Assembly: GCA_004555155.1 (NCBI GenBank)
Contig: SFJH01000023.1
Span: 1-64,000 of the forward strand
Length of the DNA: 64,000 bases
Direction: 5' to 3'
Origin: Clostridiales bacterium
GTDB lineage: Bacteria > Bacillota > Clostridia > Christensenellales > Aristaeellaceae
In this document: positions 42,751-51,444 of the stretch, one piece after another
Numbering within the stretch: the stretch's first letter is position 1
How the letters are laid out: each line of letters starts with the position of its first letter
The notes under the pieces: generated by a model
The model's database searches: none
What the model was told of the DNA's origin: nothing
The model's input: only the letters and a program-made list of their open reading frames with translations
Program-made: the position numbers and the translations under genes

Positions 42751-43191
42751 GTGAAGGTTGAGATCAGCATCGACCCCGCGTGCGAGGATCCCAGAATCGT
42801 GATCCACACCGATCGCATGACCGAAGAGATCGAAGCGCTGGTGCGGCGCCTGTCCGCGCCGTCGCCCCAGACCATTCCCGCGCAGACCGAGCGCGGCGTG
42901 GAGCTGCTGCCGGTGGAGAGCATCATCCGCATCTATGCCGAGCGGCAGAAGGTCTACGCCCAGACTGCCGCCGGCGTCTATCCGCTGAAGGCCCGGCTCT
43001 ACGAGATGGAGCAGCGGCTGGACGGCCGCTCGTTTGTGCGCATTTCCAGCTCCGAGCTGGTGAACACGCGCATGATCACCGGCATGGACTTCAGCCTGAC
43101 CGGCACCATCTGCGTGTCCCTGAAGGGCGGGATCACCACCTACGTCTCCCGCCGCCACGTCTCCGAGATCAAAAAGATGTTTGATGTGTGA
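42751..43191 (+). CDS. LytTR-domain DNA-binding regulator
   Basis: 146 residues, start codon GTG chosen from GGAGGTGAGG 5-6 nt upstream. Residues about 45-145 form a LytTR domain (VESIIRIYAERQKVYAQT, FVRISSSELVNTRMITGMDF, YVSRRHVSEIKKMF). No receiver domain precedes it. LytTR proteins of this short type usually stand before a DUF3021 membrane protein and regulate the linked ABC exporter, as here. Confidence 0.85.
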   Translation: MKVEISIDPACEDPRIVIHTDRMTEEIEALVRRLSAPSPQTIPAQTERGVELLPVESIIRIYAERQKVYAQTAAGVYPLKARLYEMEQRLDGRSFVRISSSELVNTRMITGMDFSLTGTICVSLKGGITTYVSRRHVSEIKKMFDV

Positions 43192-43201
43192 GGTGAAGAA
43201 C

Positions 43202-43672
43202 ATGCTGAAGAAGAGTTTGCTGCGCGGAGCGTGCAGCTATTGCGTCTGCGTGACCGTTGCTGCGCTGATCGCGCTGATGATCTGTCTGCTGGGCGACGGC
43301 ATGGTGGCGATTCCGGAGTTCACCGCCCGCACAGGCGGCGATCCGCTGACCGCCGCGCTGGTTCAGATCCTGCTGATCGGCCTGATCGGCTTCGCGTTCG
43401 GCGCGGGCTCGGTGCTGTTCGAAATCGAGCACTGGAGCTTTCTCCGGCAGGGCGCGGTTCATCTGACGCTGACCGCCGCGGTGTGGATCGCCGTGGAGCT
43501 GATCTGCTTTACGCCCATCACGCTGCCGGCCATGCTGAGCATGGGGCTGAGCGTCGTCGCCACCTACGCCCTGACCTGGGGCAGCCAGTATTTCGTTTGG
43601 AAGAACAAGGTGCGCCGCCTGAACGATCAGATCCGGCGCAAAAATGAGGAGGACTTCGATGAATGCCGTTGA
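43202..43672 (+). CDS. DUF3021 membrane protein
   Basis: 156 residues with four hydrophobic spans (about 10-35, 50-72, 85-105, 115-135). Size, topology and position right after LytTR fit DUF3021, thought to act as a membrane partner that keeps the LytTR regulator inactive. The start at 43202 follows GAGGTGAAG. Its end overlaps the ATPase start by 14 nt. Confidence 0.8.
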   Translation: MLKKSLLRGACSYCVCVTVAALIALMICLLGDGMVAIPEFTARTGGDPLTAALVQILLIGLIGFAFGAGSVLFEIEHWSFLRQGAVHLTLTAAVWIAVELICFTPITLPAMLSMGLSVVATYALTWGSQYFVWKNKVRRLNDQIRRKNEEDFDECR

Positions 43673-44378
43673 AATTTCCCATCTGACCCGCCGCTTCGGC
43701 GACCGGACAGCCGTAGACGACCTGTCGCTGAGCATCGAAAGGGGCGAGGCCTTCTCGCTGCTGGGCGTGAACGGCGCGGGCAAAACCACCACGCTGCGGA
43801 TGCTCTGCGGGCTGATTCCCCCGTCCGGCGGGGAGGCGCGCCTGCTGGGCCATCTCGCCGGGAGCCCGGAAGCCAGAGCCTGCCTGGGCCTCTCGCCCCA
43901 GGAGACCGCCGTGGCCGGAAATCTGACCACCCGCGAAAACCTGACGCTGATGGCGCGTATCCACGGCATGAATCCCGCCGAGGCCCGCCGCGCCGCGCAG
44001 TCCCAGATCGACGAGCTGTCGCTGGGCGAGATCGCCGACCGCCGGGCGAAGAAGCTCTCCGGCGGATGGCAGCGGCGGCTGAGCATCGCCATGGCGATGG
44101 TGTCCCGGCCGGAGATCCTCGTGCTGGACGAGCCGACGCTGGGGCTGGACGTGCTGGCCCGCCGGGAGCTGTGGACGTTCATCCGCGGCCTTCACGGCAG
44201 GACCACGCTGCTGCTGACCACCCACTATCTGGAAGAGGCTGAGGCGCTGTCCGACCGCATCGCCGTAATGGCCCGCGGACAGCTCCGCGCGCTGGGCACT
44301 CCTGCGGCGCTGAAGGCGCAGACCGGCGCGGACACCTTTGAGGACGCCTTCGTCGCCCTCGCAGGGGAATCCGCATAG
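43659..44378 (+). CDS. ABC-2 type exporter ATPase (CcmA-like)
   Basis: 239 residues. Walker A GVNGAGKTTTLRML near 37-50, signature LSGGWQRRLSIAMAM, Walker B ILVLDEPTLGLDVLARRELW, and the switch His in TTHYLEEAE. Start at 43659 with GAGGAGG. Together with the permease it forms a two-gene exporter of unknown substrate, probably under control of the LytTR/DUF3021 pair. Confidence 0.9.
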   Translation: MNAVEISHLTRRFGDRTAVDDLSLSIERGEAFSLLGVNGAGKTTTLRMLCGLIPPSGGEARLLGHLAGSPEARACLGLSPQETAVAGNLTTRENLTLMARIHGMNPAEARRAAQSQIDELSLGEIADRRAKKLSGGWQRRLSIAMAMVSRPEILVLDEPTLGLDVLARRELWTFIRGLHGRTTLLLTTHYLEEAEALSDRIAVMARGQLRALGTPAALKAQTGADTFEDAFVALAGESA

Positions 44379-44407
44379 CATCCGATTCAACCAAAGGAGG
44401 TCTTTTC

Positions 44408-45145
44408 ATGCAAGCCATTGCCTTCGCCGGCCGCAACCGCCGCGAGCTGATCCGCGATCCGCTGACGGTCGCCTTCGGACTGGGCTTTCCGCTGGTGCTT
44501 CTGTATCTGTTGTCCGCCATTCAGCGAAACGTTCCTGTGGAGCTGTTCGCCGTGGAGCGACTCGCGCCTGGCGCGGCGTCCTTCGGGCTGACGTTCATCG
44601 CGCTGTTTTCGGCGATGCTGATCTCCCGCGACCGCAGCCAGTCGTTCATGATGCGGCTGTGCGCGTCCCCGATGCGGGCGGGCGACTTCATCCTCGGCTA
44701 TCTGCTGCCGATGCTGCCCATCGCCGAGGCCCAGATCGCCATCTGCTATCTCGCCGCCGCGCCGCTGGGCTTCTCCCTGAACCTGCGCGCGCTGGTCTCG
44801 CTGCTGTCGCTGCTGCCCGCCGCGGTGCTGTACATCGCCATCGGCCTGCTGTGCGGCACGCTGCTGACCGACAAGCAGGTGGGCGGCGTGTGCGGCGCGG
44901 CGCTGACCAACGTCTGCGCCTGGCTCAGCGGCGTGTGGTTCGACCTCGAGCTGCTGGGCGAGGGCTTCAAATCCGTCTGCGACGCGCTTCCCTTCGCCAG
45001 CGCCGTCAGCGCCGCCCGTGCGGCGGTTTCGGGAAACTATGCCGGGATGGTTCAGCCGCTGCTGATCGTGAGCGCCTACGCAGCTGCGCTGATGGCCATC
45101 GCCGTCCTCGTATTCCACCGGCGGATGAAAACCGGCAGACTGTAA
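44408..45145 (+). CDS. ABC-2 type exporter permease
   Basis: 245 residues, about six spans. The first cytoplasmic stretch RNRRELIRDPLTVAFGLGFPLVLL and the conserved GVCGAALTNVCAWLSGVWFDLELL before span five fit ABC2 membrane domains. AAAGGAGG lies 7 nt before the ATG. Partner of the ATPase. Confidence 0.88.
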   Translation: MQAIAFAGRNRRELIRDPLTVAFGLGFPLVLLYLLSAIQRNVPVELFAVERLAPGAASFGLTFIALFSAMLISRDRSQSFMMRLCASPMRAGDFILGYLLPMLPIAEAQIAICYLAAAPLGFSLNLRALVSLLSLLPAAVLYIAIGLLCGTLLTDKQVGGVCGAALTNVCAWLSGVWFDLELLGEGFKSVCDALPFASAVSAARAAVSGNYAGMVQPLLIVSAYAAALMAIAVLVFHRRMKTGRL

Positions 45146-45150
45146 TGCAC

Positions 45151-45199
45151 AAAGAACAGGGCGTCCGTTTGCACAAAACGAACGCCCTGTTCTTTCTAT
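45151..45199 (+). terminator. Terminator of the LytTR-ABC operon
   Basis: 20-bp stem with one mismatch (arms 45151-45170 and 45176-45195, loop GCACA), then TTTCT. Lies 5 nt after the stop codon. On the minus strand the downstream A tract also gives T's, so it may serve both sides. Confidence 0.88.
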
Positions 45200-45251
45200 A
45201 TTCTTTCATTTCCATCTTCCAGATTTCCGGCGCATTGCGCTATGAACCGCT

Positions 45252-45584
45252 TCACCGCTCTGCGGCCTCGATGCGAATCTGCGCCGCAGACGCCCCGCCG
45301 CAGCGTCGGCGCACAAATTCAGGCAGGGCTTCGAACGCAAGGGTGCGGTTCAGTCCGACCGCGCCCGTCAGTTCCTCACAAAAGCGCAGCTGTACCGCCC
45401 GCCGGTGGATCTCGCAGGGGCATGGATCGTTGAAAAACTCGACGCTCCCCTCGAGAATGGCCTCCTCCGGAAACGGATAGGCGTCAATTCGCCCGCGATA
45501 GAGCTCCGCGCCGTCCGCACCGTACAGGCAGAGCACCGGCGGTTCCGCTCCCGGCCCGCGCTTTTTTCCGCCGAACCACTTCAT
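45252..45584 (-). CDS. Small hypothetical protein
   Basis: 110 residues, no recognised domain. Sequence VLCLYGADGAELYRGRIDAYPFPEEAILEGSVEFFNDPCPCEIHRRAVQ suggests a beta-rich fold with a Cys-Pro-Cys. AGGAGGTG is 6 nt before the ATG, and it lies 37 nt downstream of the redox membrane protein on the same strand. Function unknown. Confidence 0.65.
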   Translation of the reverse strand: MKWFGGKKRGPGAEPPVLCLYGADGAELYRGRIDAYPFPEEAILEGSVEFFNDPCPCEIHRRAVQLRFCEELTGAVGLNRTLAFEALPEFVRRRCGGASAAQIRIEAAER

Positions 45585-45621
45585 ATTCGCACCTCCTGAC
45601 CGATATTCTTCCCATCCCGGC

Positions 45622-46737
45622 TCACAGCAGCCAGGCGACCGCGATCAGCACCGCCAGCATGATCGCCGTCAGCAGCTTGACGGCAGGCATGTGCTCGCGG
45701 AGCCAGTCCGTGACCGGAATCGCGCTGCGGCCCCAGAGCACCAGTCCGGTGACCAGCGCCGACGGCAGCAGAAATGCGGCGCAGTAGAGCGTCAGCATCA
45801 GCAGCCATCGCAGCGATCCCAGATCCGTCTGCACCGCCGTCAGCAGCGTAGCCAGATATACCTGGCCCGCGCAGAGAAATTCGCTCAGCGCCACAATCGC
45901 GCCTACGGCGATCACCGCCGCCATCAGGAATTTTCCGCCCAGCATTCCCTGGATGGTTCTGCGCAGAAAGCCCCGGATACCCGCGGGCAGCTGATTGCGG
46001 ATGTCTCCATACCGCTCCCGCCGCGCGGCCAGAGCGTCGGACAGGTTCAGCAGGATCAGCGCGCCGCCCAGCGCCGTCAGCAGCCACTTTGCCGCCGTCG
46101 GCAGCCAGGTCGGATTCCACATTCGAAATGCGCCCAGCAGCACCGTGCCGATGAGCAGATAGACCGCAAACTTGCTGATCAGAAACGCCGCGGCATAGCG
46201 GCCCGGATGCTCCCGCACCGACATGACCGTGGTCAGAAACAGCAGCAGCATCGACAGCGCGCAGGGATTCAGCCCTCCGATCAGTCCGGCCGCGCCCGCA
46301 GTCAGCCAGGTCAGGCCGCTCAGATCCGCCGCGCCGCTCCCGTCCTCCGGCGCGATCCCGGCGCCGCGTCCCTCCGCAAGCCAGCTCTCCAGATTTTCAC
46401 AGATTGCCGCCTCGCCCGCCAGATAGCCGTCGCCCACGAAGACGATCGGCGCAATGCGATCCTCCTCGGGAACGGAGCATTGCTCAAACAGGCCCTGCAC
46501 GCGGGCGAGCTCCTCGCCCAGATTGATCCGTTCAATTTCGATTTTCGAAGCGCCGGACGCCAGTTCAATCTCATCGGGCAGGCCGTCCAGCAGCGCGCTC
46601 ACCCGCGCGCAGCTCTCGCAGGCGGTGACATAGACATAGATCACCCGGCTCTCCGCCGCTTCCAGCGCGCAGGCCGTCCCGGCCATAACGGCCAGGACGG
46701 CAAGCAGCGACAGGATTTTTATGAAAATCCTCTTCAT
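45622..46737 (-). CDS. Thioredoxin-like domain fused to a CcdA/DsbD-type membrane domain
   Basis: 371 residues. Signal or first span (1-25), then a glutaredoxin-like domain with ACESCARV (a CxxC active site near 40-47) facing outside. From about residue 150, six spans carry the GGLNPCAL motif (like the NPC of CcdA) and LCAGQVYLATL, the second conserved cysteine. Such proteins pass electrons from cytosolic thioredoxin across the membrane. Start at 46737: GGAG fits it better than the in-frame ATG at 46743. Follows the GH172 gene by 15 nt. Confidence 0.82.
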   Translation of the reverse strand: MKRIFIKILSLLAVLAVMAGTACALEAAESRVIYVYVTACESCARVSALLDGLPDEIELASGASKIEIERINLGEELARVQGLFEQCSVPEEDRIAPIVFVGDGYLAGEAAICENLESWLAEGRGAGIAPEDGSGAADLSGLTWLTAGAAGLIGGLNPCALSMLLLFLTTVMSVREHPGRYAAAFLISKFAVYLLIGTVLLGAFRMWNPTWLPTAAKWLLTALGGALILLNLSDALAARRERYGDIRNQLPAGIRGFLRRTIQGMLGGKFLMAAVIAVGAIVALSEFLCAGQVYLATLLTAVQTDLGSLRWLLMLTLYCAAFLLPSALVTGLVLWGRSAIPVTDWLREHMPAVKLLTAIMLAVLIAVAWLL

Positions 46738-46752
46738 ATTCATGCTCCAGGG

Positions 46753-47844
46753 TCAGGAGATCTCCAGCTCCAGAGGATCCGGCAGCTTCGGGAACGGAGC
46801 CGTCGGCAGCGTCTGATACCAGTAGGCCACGGTATAGATGTCGTCGCGGCGCGGCTTGTACAGGCCGTCCTCGTACCATCCCAGATCCTGGATGGTCACC
46901 TTCAGGTCGCTGTCGAAGCGGATGGGATCCGGCACATGCCAGCGGTACATGGAGAAGCGCATCTGGTTGTCATAGTGATGGGCCGGGCGAACATAGTACA
47001 TGCCGGCATACAGGGAATTGTAGGGCCGGTACTCGCCGCCCACATCCCAGTCGTAGGCGCCCAGGAAGTAGTCCTCGGTGCCGGTGCCGCAGATGGTGGG
47101 ATACTCGTCGCCGTCCATGTAGAACTTGACCTCGCCCTCGCCCCACCATTTGCCGGTGCCGTTGAGTCCGACGTGCATGGCGGTGCCCACGTAGTGTCCC
47201 TTGCCCTTTACGCCATCGAGAATCGTGTACTCCTCGCCCTTCTTCAGCGGCACTGCGCTGCGGAACTGGGCATGGAAGTAGGCGGCCTCCTCGGGCACCT
47301 CGGTCAGGGTGTAGTTCACCTGATAGAACACGGTGCGGGGCTTGTCGCTGCGGTTCTCCACGGTCATCACCGCATGCTTGCGGAAGGGCATCGTCCAGAA
47401 GCAGTTCATGCCGCGGTTGGGATTGACGGCGATCATCGCCGAGTTGAGCTGCATGAAGTTAGGATCGAAGATGTCGCGGTCGTTGGTGTTCCATGCTGCG
47501 GCGAAGAAATCGCTGACCGGGCACTCCACACTGGGCTGCTCCTGATCATCCCAGTACATGCGCAGGATGAGATCGCGGCCCACATAGCCGGTCATCCACA
47601 TGCTCTGAATGGCGCCGCTGCCCTCGATGTCCACCATGCGGAACACCTCGCCGGGCTGCACCTGATAGCAGGGCGATACCTTCCAGCCCTTGCCCAGCAG
47701 ACGGGCGCTGTGCGCGCCGGTGCCCTCGGTGGCCATTGCGCCGGAATTGGGCGCGCCGGTGAAATTCTCCGCGCTGATGGAGCGGGACTTCGCATCCGAG
47801 AGGAGCGGCAGCGTGGACGGATTCATCGAAAATCCATAAAACAT
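46753..47844 (-). CDS. GH172 (DUF2961) glycoside hydrolase-type protein, copy 1
   Basis: 363 residues, no signal peptide, so cytosolic. The double-jelly-roll family DUF2961 is GH172, with known difructose-anhydride I synthase/hydrolase and D-arabinofuranosidase activity. The two glutamate-bearing motifs are present: KWWGEGEVKFYMDGDEYPT (Glu236) and CGTGTEDYF (Glu257), as are WDVGG and RFSMYRWHVPDPIRF. AGGAGG 8 nt upstream sets the start. It lies inside the ABC importer operon. Confidence 0.88.
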   Translation of the reverse strand: MFYGFSMNPSTLPLLSDAKSRSISAENFTGAPNSGAMATEGTGAHSARLLGKGWKVSPCYQVQPGEVFRMVDIEGSGAIQSMWMTGYVGRDLILRMYWDDQEQPSVECPVSDFFAAAWNTNDRDIFDPNFMQLNSAMIAVNPNRGMNCFWTMPFRKHAVMTVENRSDKPRTVFYQVNYTLTEVPEEAAYFHAQFRSAVPLKKGEEYTILDGVKGKGHYVGTAMHVGLNGTGKWWGEGEVKFYMDGDEYPTICGTGTEDYFLGAYDWDVGGEYRPYNSLYAGMYYVRPAHHYDNQMRFSMYRWHVPDPIRFDSDLKVTIQDLGWYEDGLYKPRRDDIYTVAYWYQTLPTAPFPKLPDPLELEIS

Positions 47845-47856
47845 GTCTCTAACCTC

Positions 47857-48597
47857 CTATTGAATTTCCTCCAGAATGACACTCTGTTCGTCGGGATACT
47901 CCTGGATGCGGCTCTTCAGGCTCAGATAGATCGAGCTCTTGCCCGCGAACCAGAAATCTCCGTAGACGATCAGGGGAATACAGTATTCCTCCTCGGGAAT
48001 TTCCAGGGTTTCCAGCAGATATTTTTCCATTGTCTGGCCGGCCTCGGTATAGATGTCATACTTCACCAGCTCATAGTCCGCGGGCAGGCTGTAGGTCAGC
48101 CATTTGGAGATCTCCCGGCAGTCCTCGCAGTAGGAGCTGTACAGGTAGACCACGCGCCCCGGAACGCGGCTGGCCTCATACTCCGCCTTGTCCTGCAGCA
48201 TGGCTTCGATGCCGGGATACTCCCCCGTCTCCAGGAACTGCGCCAGGGCCTCGTCCATGCTGCCATCCGCCAGGAACAGCTTCTCCCGCACAAACATCAG
48301 CGGCATGGGAACCTTGTCCGGATCCGCGCCGAACCCGGAAATGCGCGCGCGCATTTCCGGCTCCAGCGCCTTGTCCATGCGCAGATTGTTGAACTGAATC
48401 TGCACCTCGTCCTCCGGAAACATCAGGCGATAGCGGTTGGCGATCTCATCCTGAATGGTGCAGCTCTTGCACCCGCGGCCCACGGTTCCGCCGCAGCCGC
48501 CGCAGGGATCGATCAGGTAGACCTCCATGTCGATCCTCTCTGCGCACGCCGCAAGCGGAATCAGCAGCAGCATCAGCACGGCCAGCAATTTTTTCAT
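47857..48597 (-). CDS. Lipoprotein with thioredoxin-like cysteine pairs
   Basis: 246 residues. Signal peptide with lipobox LAAC (Cys18), so it is membrane-anchored outside. Cys motifs: PCGGCGGTVGRGCKSC near 31-46 and SYCEDCREI near 155-162, the second in a thioredoxin-like context (VVYLYSSYCEDCREISKWL). Looks like a two-domain redoxin and a likely electron partner for the CcdA-type protein two genes on. It starts 4 nt after the transporter ATPase stop. Confidence 0.78.
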   Translation of the reverse strand: MKKLLAVLMLLLIPLAACAERIDMEVYLIDPCGGCGGTVGRGCKSCTIQDEIANRYRLMFPEDEVQIQFNNLRMDKALEPEMRARISGFGADPDKVPMPLMFVREKLFLADGSMDEALAQFLETGEYPGIEAMLQDKAEYEASRVPGRVVYLYSSYCEDCREISKWLTYSLPADYELVKYDIYTEAGQTMEKYLLETLEIPEEEYCIPLIVYGDFWFAGKSSIYLSLKSRIQEYPDEQSVILEEIQ

Positions 48598-48601
48598 CGC
48601 A

Positions 48602-49582
48602 TCATTCCTCCGCTTTCACCAGGGGATGATAGCACAGCACCTTGCGCTCGCCGCCCAGTCCGGTCATTGCGGGGCGCTCGCGGCGGCACTCCTCCGTGGC
48701 ATAGGGGCAGCGGTTGGAGAAGCGGCAGCAGGTCATCGTGTACTCGCGGGTTTCCGCATCGGTCATGCGCACGCCCCGCGCCCAGCGCTCGCCCACGTGG
48801 GGAACCGAGCTCATGAGGAGGTCCGTGTAGGGATGCGCCGGCTTTTCCATGATGTCCTTGGAAGGGCCGTACTCGATCAGATTGCCGCGATAGAGCGTGG
48901 CGATGTAATCGCTGACGTAATAGGCCGTGGACAGGTCATGGGTGATATAGATGAAGCTGATGCCATATTCATCCTTCAGCTGCTTGAACAGGTTGACGAT
49001 GTTGATCTTCAGCGAAGCGTCGATCATCGCCACGGGCTCGTCGGCAATGATGATCTTCGGCGAAGTGATCAGCGCGCGGGCGATGGAGATGCGCTGCAGC
49101 TCGCCGCCGGAGAACTGGGTGGAGTACTTGCCGTCCACCACTTCGTAGCTCAGGCCCACGGATTTCAGCGCCTTGCTGACGGCCTGCACCGCTTCCTCGC
49201 GGCTCTTTGCCCCGCCATAGGTGCGCGCCGTGTCCATCAGGTATTTGATCACCTGCCGGCGGGTGGAGAAGGAATCGAAGGGATTCTGGAAGATGGGCTG
49301 CACCAGCGTGCGGAAGCGGGAATCGGGGATCTCCCGGCGGCTCAGGCAGTTCTGGCCGTCCAGCACAATCCTGCCGGAGGTCGGCGTCAGCAGCCGCAGC
49401 ACCATCTTGGTCAGCGTGGTCTTGCCGCAGCCGGATTCTCCCACCACCGCCAGAATCACAGGGCGGTCGCCCGGCAGTGAAAAGGACACGCCGTCCACTG
49501 CGCGCATCTTCTTGCGGGACAGCATTCCGCCGATTCTGAACTCCTTCGTCAGGTCTTGAATCTCCAAAAGATTGTTCGGCAT
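48602..49582 (-). CDS. Oligopeptide-type ABC importer ATPase (OppF-like)
   Basis: 326 residues. Walker A GESGCGKTTLTKMV, signature FSGGELQRISIARAL, Walker B IIIADEPVAMIDASL; the C-terminal Cys-rich tail (CCRFSNRCPYATEECRRERP) is typical of Opp/Dpp ATPases and often binds an iron-sulfur cluster. Start at 49582 with GGGGGAGAG upstream. Pairs with the preceding gene. Confidence 0.9.
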   Translation of the reverse strand: MPNNLLEIQDLTKEFRIGGMLSRKKMRAVDGVSFSLPGDRPVILAVVGESGCGKTTLTKMVLRLLTPTSGRIVLDGQNCLSRREIPDSRFRTLVQPIFQNPFDSFSTRRQVIKYLMDTARTYGGAKSREEAVQAVSKALKSVGLSYEVVDGKYSTQFSGGELQRISIARALITSPKIIIADEPVAMIDASLKINIVNLFKQLKDEYGISFIYITHDLSTAYYVSDYIATLYRGNLIEYGPSKDIMEKPAHPYTDLLMSSVPHVGERWARGVRMTDAETREYTMTCCRFSNRCPYATEECRRERPAMTGLGGERKVLCYHPLVKAEE

Positions 49583-49599
49583 TTGAATTCTCTCCCCCT

Positions 49600-50562
49600 T
49601 CATCGATTCAGCAGATGGCAGGCGGCAAAGCGGCCGGGCGCCACCTCGACAAATTCCGGAACGGACTGGGTGCACTCCGGGCGCGCCTTCTTGCAGCGCG
49701 GCGCGAAGCGGCAGCCCGGCGGCGGATTGCGCAGCGACGGCGGTCCGCCGGAGATGCCCTCGCGGGTCGTGCGGTCGCCCACCTTGGGCAGCGCGCCGAT
49801 GAGCATCTGCGTATAGGGATGCAGGGGATTTGCAAAGATGTCGTCCGTGGGGCCCAGCTCCACCAGACTGCCGGAATACATGATGCCCATGCGCTTGGTG
49901 ATCTGATAGTGCACGCCCATGTCATGGCTGACGATCACCAGCGTGTTCTTCATGCGGCTCTGCAGCTCCATCAGCATCATCAGAATGCTCTTCTGCACCA
50001 CCACATCCAGCGCGGTGGTGGGCTCGTCGGCAAAGATCATGCCGGGCTGCAGGAATGTGGCCATGGCGATGACCACGCGCTGGCGCATGCCGCCGGACAG
50101 CTCGTGAGGGTAGGCCTTCAGCACGTCCACGGGCAGATCCAGCTCGTTGAGATACTGCACCACGCGCTCGCGCATGACCTTTTCGCCCTCGCCCGCGCGG
50201 TGGCGGCGGAACAGCTCGTAGAACTGCTCGTCGATGCGATAGACGGGGTTCAGCACGCTCATGGCCGCCTGGGGCACATAGGAGATGGCGTCCCACCAGG
50301 CCTTGCTGATCTCGCCGGACTGCAGCGAACGCTGCTTGCCCGTGCGATCGGTGTAGTCCAGCACAACGCGGCCGCTCTTGATCTCCAGCGGATAGCGGGT
50401 CACGTCGTAGAGCACCTTCAGAAGCGTGGACTTGCCGCAGCCGGACTCGCCGGCAATGCCGAAGATCTCGTCGTCCTTGATCTGGAAGTTCACATCCTTG
50501 ACGGAGACGACGGGGCCGGTAATGGTCTGATACTGCGCCGTCAGGTTTTCAATTCGCATCAT
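49600..50562 (-). CDS. Oligopeptide-type ABC importer ATPase (OppD-like)
   Basis: 320 residues. Walker A GESGCGKSTLLKV, YVPQAAMSVLNP Q-loop, LSGGMRQRVVIAMA signature, MIFADEPTTALDVV Walker B, and the C-terminal CRFAPRCKKARPEC cluster. It starts 3 nt after the OppC-like stop. With its partner it energises uptake through the two permeases. Confidence 0.92.
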   Translation of the reverse strand: MMRIENLTAQYQTITGPVVSVKDVNFQIKDDEIFGIAGESGCGKSTLLKVLYDVTRYPLEIKSGRVVLDYTDRTGKQRSLQSGEISKAWWDAISYVPQAAMSVLNPVYRIDEQFYELFRRHRAGEGEKVMRERVVQYLNELDLPVDVLKAYPHELSGGMRQRVVIAMATFLQPGMIFADEPTTALDVVVQKSILMMLMELQSRMKNTLVIVSHDMGVHYQITKRMGIMYSGSLVELGPTDDIFANPLHPYTQMLIGALPKVGDRTTREGISGGPPSLRNPPPGCRFAPRCKKARPECTQSVPEFVEVAPGRFAACHLLNR

Positions 50563-50565
50563 GGC

Positions 50566-51426
50566 TCAGCGCCCCCTCTTCTTCGCGACATATTCGTTGT
50601 AGCCCGTATACGTCAGGAACAGACCAATGAACAGCACCGCTGTGGCCAGCACCGGCGAGCCGATCCAGATCCACTGCTTGAGCATGATGGCCTGATACTG
50701 GCGCGCCCAGTAGATCATGTTGCCCAGCGTGGGCGTGGTGGTGGAAGACAGACCCAGCACCGCCAGAGAGGCCTCGGAGCCGATGGCCACCAGGATGGTG
50801 TTGACAAAGTTCGCCATCGACCAGGACAGCACGTGGGGCAGAATCTCCACGCAGACGATCTTGAACAGGTTCTCGCCGGAGAAGCGCGCCGTGTTGATGA
50901 ACTCGCGCTCGCGGATGGTCAGCGCCATGGAGCGCGCCTGGCGCGCCGGCCAGGGCCAGTTGAATATGATCAGAATGCCCGCAATCATCATCAGCGACGC
51001 GCGGCCCTTGAGCATGGAGCCCATCAGAATCAGAATCGGCAGCGACGGAATGACGATGATGGAATCGCACAGGAACATGATCACGCGATCCACCGCGCCG
51101 CCCACAAAGCCCGACAGCAGGCCGATGAACACGCCGATGGCCGTCGCCGCAGCGGCGACCACGATGCCGATCATCATCGAATTGTGAATGGATTCGATCA
51201 GCAGCCAGAAGATGTCCTGGCCCTGCTTGTTGGTGCCCAGAATATGCTCCCAGCTGGGCGCCTGGTTCTTTTTATAGGCGCTCAGCGTCATGACCTCGCC
51301 GGGGCTGAACAGATAAACCACGAAGCCGATGATGATGAACGCAATGACAATACACAGGCCGATCTTGAACCGAAGGCTCATGGATCGCCATATCTGTCTG
51401 AAACTCGCTTTATATCCAGTATTCAT
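50566..51426 (-). CDS. Oligopeptide-type ABC importer permease (OppC-like)
   Basis: 286 residues with about six spans and an N-terminal cytosolic helix (RQIWRSMSLRFKIGL). The EAA-loop is ARQARSMALTIREREFINTARFSGEN. The SWEHILGTNKQGQDIFWLLIESIHNSMMIG segment is typical of the C permease. Confidence 0.9.
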   Translation of the reverse strand: MNTGYKASFRQIWRSMSLRFKIGLCIVIAFIIIGFVVYLFSPGEVMTLSAYKKNQAPSWEHILGTNKQGQDIFWLLIESIHNSMMIGIVVAAAATAIGVFIGLLSGFVGGAVDRVIMFLCDSIIVIPSLPILILMGSMLKGRASLMMIAGILIIFNWPWPARQARSMALTIREREFINTARFSGENLFKIVCVEILPHVLSWSMANFVNTILVAIGSEASLAVLGLSSTTTPTLGNMIYWARQYQAIMLKQWIWIGSPVLATAVLFIGLFLTYTGYNEYVAKKRGR

Positions 51427-51444
51427 GGCAAACGCTCCCTTCGG

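Noticed and set aside
45691..48816. 1041-codon open frame on the plus strand
   Set aside because: It runs opposite the CcdA-type, GH172 and redoxin genes, all with recognisable domains. Long antisense frames are common at this GC content.
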